A stretch of DNA of 64,000 nt, from positions 1,013,501 to 1,077,500 of the forward strand of contig JAQPZY010001415.1 of assembly GCA_029931535.1 (NCBI GenBank), in the 5' to 3' direction. This stretch comes from Margaritifera margaritifera (lineage: Eukaryota; Mollusca; Bivalvia; Unionida; Margaritiferidae). The stretch's first letter is position 1. Each line of letters opens with the position of its first letter. Below, in pieces: positions 59,874-64,000 of this stretch. Both the position numbers and the translations under genes were made by a program. The notes beneath the pieces were generated by a model, which had not been told where the DNA came from, did not search any database, and saw only the letters and a program-made list of their open reading frames with translations.

Positions 59874-60231
59874 GGATAATGTGCTTGGATTTGAGAGCAC
59901 ACGCCCACTTCAAATGTGTGTTTGGTGCCCATCATAGGCTTGCAAAAGATATTTATTGTTTGGGATGATCAGAGAACAATCTTAGGATTATGATATAATC
60001 GGAGACAAAAGAACAGAGGATAAAAGTGACAAGTGACAAAAATTTAAAGGTTAAAAGTTAAAATGTCAGATGTAAAAATACAGTTATTATCACATCAGTG
60101 TAATCTGACCTTGAGTGGGTTTAGAAGCAGAGGTTAAAATGACAAAGGTCAAAAAATGGTGGGAAATTTGAAGTAGACATACTTAAAAGGAATCATTAAA
60201 ATGCTAAAAAATTTAAATAAATGAATGATAA

Positions 60232-61000
60232 AGTTATTTAAGAGTTCTATAATGATCCTGTAAGACCAGCTGCTTACACAAATATAAATAAATTGTGGGG
60301 ACAAGTAAAACAAAATAAAGAAAGAATAAAATATTATGATTTGAAGAAATCGTTAGCCGAGCAGTTACCTAACACTACACAAGCAAGTGGGAAAAAAAAA
60401 AAAAACGTTTCCATGCAGAAAGATTTGTTACCCAAGTTGATGATCAATAGCAATCGGATATCGTTAACAAGCAACCATGAAAAGATGAAAATAGAGGTTA
60501 TAAATAAAACTTGACTGTGATAGATATATTTAAAAAATATGCCAGAGCGAAAATAAATAATATAAAATAGAGTAGATGACATTTATAAGGCATATACAGA
60601 AATTTTTAAAGAGAGAAAACCATACAAGATACTGTTTGATGAATGGAAAGAAGCGTACAATCGAAAGGTTAAAGAATTATCGGGAAAAAAATACTGAATA
60701 TCGTTTTAAATACCGTATATACTCGTTTGTAAGTCGAGCTCAACTGCAAACTGCATAGACCTAGATCTGTCGGCACATAATGAGCCGGCAGATCTGGGTC
60801 TGCACAGTTTGTTCGGAGTAATCAGTAGAGCAAGCAACATAGACCCTTCTCTGCCGTCGCACTATGCGCCGGCAGAGAAGAGTCTATATTGTTTGCAGCT
60901 GGACTCGACTTATCAGCTAGTATATAAGGTACTCTGAAAAAATACATCTGTGGTAGAAGGATTTAACAGAACTCTGAAGACGAGAATGTGAAATTTCGCT
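60232..61000 (+). pseudogene. Polinton-like integrase relic, copy 1, split by a MITE
   Basis: Reading + with frameshifts: EFYNDPVRPAAYTNINKLWG then QVK (the N-terminal segment), FKERKPYKILFDEWKEAYNR (around the second catalytic Asp), and, beyond the MITE at 60,722-60,920, VVEGFNRTLKTRM (around the catalytic Glu). This order fits the rve-type integrase of Polinton/Maverick elements and related transposon-derived proteins. Stops, frameshifts and the insertion show it is dead. Confidence 0.55.
60722..60920. mobile_element. 199-bp double-hairpin MITE, second full copy
   Basis: TA flanks it at 60,720-60,721 and 60,921-60,922. The ends are ctcgtttgtaagtcgag and cgacttatcagctag. Two internal stem-loops (agatctgtcgg/ccggcagatct and agacccttctctgcc/ggcagagaagagtct) are intact, the second with compensating changes on both arms. 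It is inserted within the integrase relic. Confidence 0.85.
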
Positions 61001-61283
61001 ACTGTTTAAAGTAGATTTGCAAGTTCACAAGCTGAATTTAAATGGGTGCATACTAAGTCTGACTAAAAAATGCGATAAAATTGCAAGCTACACTAATAGA
61101 GAATGCTATTCTGGATCGTATGAGATGAAACAGTCCAAGTTTTTCAGAAGTTTAAACCTCAAGGAGAGAATCTCAAGCAGATGACATACGTGTCAGAAAG
61201 TGAAAGTTTGTGAAAACTGTGGAGCGTAACCATGACATTGATATGCGTGTGATCACAAGAGTTTGCTTCGTGTGCGGGGCTTC

Positions 61284-61303
61284 AGCACCGCTTTCGCGGT
61301 GCT
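61284..61303. other. Perfect GC-rich hairpin, agcaccgc-tttc-gcggtgct
   Basis: Eight-base arms agcaccgc and gcggtgct with a tttc loop, in an otherwise AT-rich stretch. There is no T run after it, so it is not a terminator by position. It may be part of a dispersed repeat. The function is unknown. Confidence 0.6.
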
Positions 61304-61309
61304 CAATAT

Positions 61310-62080
61310 TATAAAGCAATTTGTTGATTCATCTGTGACATTAATATCATGGATTCCGCATGCATTTAAAAACGTCGCTGTTGAAACATCTTTTGAAGCT
61401 CAGTTGATTTATGTCCAAATTTATATAATCACGCCAAAACATTCATATTTTTAAATACAAATTACCATCGCAAACATAGCTTATCTAACATGAATCTGCA
61501 TTGTGGCCACGCTTATACACCGACCACCAAAACTTAAGCAAGGGGCAACAATATTATTTGACTCCTCATTGTTTGTCTCTGTGATGTGTGTATGTGTTTG
61601 TGTGAGGAGTAATATGTGGCATATGGGGCCCCCTACCGGAATTAACATTACGCTGTAGGTTTATATTAAATGGCACTATTTCCCCTATGGGAATGGTAAT
61701 GTGAAAAATGTCCTTAGGTTTATAATGTGGGTGGCGATATGGCTCCCTATGGGAATGGGACTGTTAACTTGTGGACCGTTATAGGTCATTTCCGGTTCCA
61801 AATATTAATGGGAAATGTAATGTAAATTTGTTTTAGATATTATTCAAGACCATCTAGGATCTCCAATTGGGGTTATAGTCGACCGTGTATTTGAATCAAT
61901 CGAAGCGACATCCCGTTCAATTCGACGTAAGAAAGCAAAATGGATCCCGTCCCTAAAGATAGTCAGGTGCACTCTAAATACTTAGGTTTTATTTTGTCTT
62001 AAGGAATTGAAATACTAAAGTGGGCGGATTCGCGTTAGCAAAAACAATTTGCAAAATAGACACCTAGATAATTTCTTAAA
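61310..62080. other. Intergenic sequence, nothing recognised
   Basis: Contains two or three degenerate copies of a ~90-bp segment with ccctatgggaatggtaatgt and ccctatgggaatgggactgt (61,620-61,760). No gene. Confidence 0.4.
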
Positions 62081-62084
62081 TAAA

Positions 62085-62340
62085 TTATAACAAATGAGGA
62101 AAAGTATATTCACACTAACAAAAAACAATATTTAAAGAATCTATATTACCGCCCTAAAAGTCCAGTTGCATATATAAACATAAATCAATTGTGGGCACAA
62201 ATTAAATATGACAAAATTAAAAAATAGGGAAGAGGATAGAACATTTTGAACTTAAAGAATAGTTAACTGAACAATCTACATACACATTACACAAGCAGGC
62301 TAATAAAAAGATTTTCCTAATACACAGTGGTCTAGATTTT
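62085..62340 (+). pseudogene. Polinton-like integrase relic, copy 2 (N-terminal piece)
   Basis: NLYYRPKSPVAYININQLWA then QIK matches the start of copy 1, followed by broken equivalents of its next ~30 residues. Only the N-terminal segment is left. It is on the same strand, about 1.9 kb downstream of copy 1. Confidence 0.5.
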
Positions 62341-62930
62341 GTTTTCATAAAAATTCGAAACCCAGTGGCCCCGGTTTTTTTCCATAAAATTTGAAGACCA
62401 GTGCCCAAGATTTTTTTCTTTATTCATAACTAATTTTGAAGGTTAGTGGCCTATGTAGTCTTGTATTTTGCTGTCATAACAACTATTTTGAGGACCAGTG
62501 GCTTAAGGTTTTCCATAAACAATTTGGAGGATAAGAAGGGGTTTGGCCTAGGGTGAATGGTTTAGAGTGGATGAAAACTTGTTAACCGGTTTAAATTAGA
62601 TAAAACAGAATAAGTGGCCCAGGACCTAGGTTTTCTATATTACTATGTTTTAACATGTCCATACAGGCTGTATTAAGTGTCATGAAGTAGCAAGGGTTTA
62701 CATTTATATATAGACTGCATTAGGTGCCACGTAGCAGCAATGTTTCACATTTCAAAACAAGCTGCATTAAGTGTCAGGTAGGAGCAAGGTTTGATTTATC
62801 AAGAGAACAATTCAGAGATAGAGGTTCGAAAAAAGTGTGAAAATATATATTTATGAATCTATTTATGTAAAGAGTAGTTGTGACGCTTTTTTATGAAACT
62901 TTCTTGTGAAGATTATTTGATGCTTGCTTG
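62340..62930. repeat. Degenerate ~60-bp repeats
   Basis: Units at 62,340-62,540 share ttttccataaaa..ttgaa.accagtggcc. A second weak set at 62,655-62,790 shares aggctgcattaagtgtca and agcaaggttt. Confidence 0.5.
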
Positions 62931-62974
62931 TAATAATAATAATAATAATTACAAGAATAATGGAAATAAAGACG

Positions 62975-63061
<87 letters not shown>
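62931..63061. repeat. (TAA)n and (AT)n microsatellites
   Basis: A short taa run at 62,931-62,948 and an almost pure AT dinucleotide run at about 62,978-63,061. Confidence 0.95.
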
Positions 63062-63065
<4 letters not shown>

Positions 63066-63264
63066 TACCACTGCCCTGTACTTGCATATAACCGCTATCT
63101 AACCCATGGTCCTGTTTGATAGACGTGACCCGATACATAGTAATTACAATGCATTGACTTAAATGCAGTTTTGCGAATCTTACATTAATTATTACATGAA
63201 TCAAGTGGAACATAAAATAAAAACACATAAGATACATATATAGGTGAAATTCACAGAGTAACAA

Positions 63265-63266
<2 letters not shown>

Positions 63267-63350
<84 letters not shown>

Positions 63351-63378
63351 GGATGGATGGATAGATAGAGAGATAGAT
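63267..63378. repeat. (GATA)n microsatellite
   Basis: About 28 tetranucleotide units, mostly agat, with a ggat interruption near 63,350-63,360. Confidence 0.97.
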
Positions 63379-63379
63379 A

Positions 63380-64000
63380 AATAGACCGATAGATAAACAA
63401 TAGAAACATTCATAGCAAAATAGTTGTATTGTGAAAACAAAAATTCAAGTTTCATTTTTTTCTTCAAATATCCGATTAACATTTTTGTATGAAACGCATA
63501 TTTGTTTCTTAATAATAACTGCTCTTAGAAAAGTTATACAACTATATACATTAACTATACCTTTCCTTTTTCTTAACATAAGAGTGTTTTCGACTGAATC
63601 TTGTACAGAGTAAAATAAATTCTTAGAACAGGGCTGTTATAGGGCAAGCAAACATTACGAGCACGTACCATAAACGTTCTGAAAATGTCGACTGATTTAA
63701 AACCTCTGATCTTTTTGAAGACGTCTGTCAGCTAAAAATAAAATTGTAAACTGTTTAGTATGCTCTTACTATAAGATTTATGAGTGCTTGAGTCGGCATC
63801 AAACATAATAATTTACTGCTATCCAACTGGATCATGTTCAAATTTGGACCTCTCGCTGAATAACATATTGACTTGAACTAGATTGAAAGTGTATTTTAGT
63901 AGAATTCTCCATGAAGTTTGTTTGCATACATAAATTTTTACGTTAGTTTTGTTCCAAATGATGGAATAAAGTTTACATAGTCTCGAGAGGCCGTAAATTT
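63380..64000. other. Right edge of window, nothing recognised
   Basis: AT-rich sequence with only short open stretches. Confidence 0.4.

Noticed and set aside
61284..61303. Histone-type 3' stem-loop or bacterial terminator
   Set aside because: The loop and stem sequence do not match the histone hairpin, there is no T run, and no gene precedes it.
62863..63482. Two minus-strand frames rich in Ile/Tyr and Ser/Ile
   Set aside because: They are translations of the AT and GATA microsatellites.

Overview
The window looks like a piece of an AT-rich animal nuclear genome, most likely a mollusc and probably a bivalve. This is inferred from animal-type split genes with multi-kilobase introns, tRNA-derived SINEs, relics of DIRS, piggyBac, LINE and Polinton-like elements, and a very high load of minisatellites. 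There are no bacterial operons, rRNA genes or functional tRNA genes, and no CRISPR array.

Two protein-coding genes can be assembled exon by exon with consistent reading phase. The first, on the + strand (795-30,382), has four coding exons for a 214-residue AhpD-like / carboxymuconolactone-decarboxylase-family protein carrying the motif E-x11-C-x2-C-x3-H. The second, on the - strand (51,445-40,240), has three coding exons for a 179-residue DR1 (NC2-beta), the histone-fold TBP-binding transcription repressor. The genes are convergent, and their introns hold most of the repeats.

Layout. 0.8-30.4 kb is the AhpD-like gene; its introns carry about a dozen minisatellites, a LINE endonuclease scrap, and a DIRS retrotransposon relic (14.75-19.65 kb) inserted in a 42/44-bp minisatellite and itself interrupted by a 1,185-bp DNA element. 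30.4-40.2 kb lies between the genes and holds a 36-bp minisatellite, a LINE ORF1 relic, two elements with internal tandem repeats and a 199-bp double-hairpin MITE. 40.2-51.4 kb is DR1, whose introns hold SINEs, a piggyBac relic, a ~3-kb array of a 29-bp KpnI-containing unit that grades into a 106-bp unit, and a hAT-type MITE with an 8-bp target duplication. 51.4-64 kb has no firm gene. It holds a SINE, a 54-bp minisatellite open in two frames, an inverted pair of a dispersed repeat, a MITE with long inverted repeats, two relics of a Polinton-like integrase, and microsatellites.

The most unusual observation is that three 5' splice sites in two unrelated genes (AhpD-like exons 1 and 3, DR1 exon 1) are each the first member of a short tandem array. 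The array unit contains the exon end plus the intron start, so each donor is followed by extra copies: 8 GT donors at 28-29 bp spacing, 4 at 51-52 bp, and 3 plus one GT-to-AT copy at 23 bp. Arrays also sit close upstream of several acceptors. Decoy donors, alternative donors and a mutational bias at exon junctions are all possible explanations; transcript data would distinguish them.
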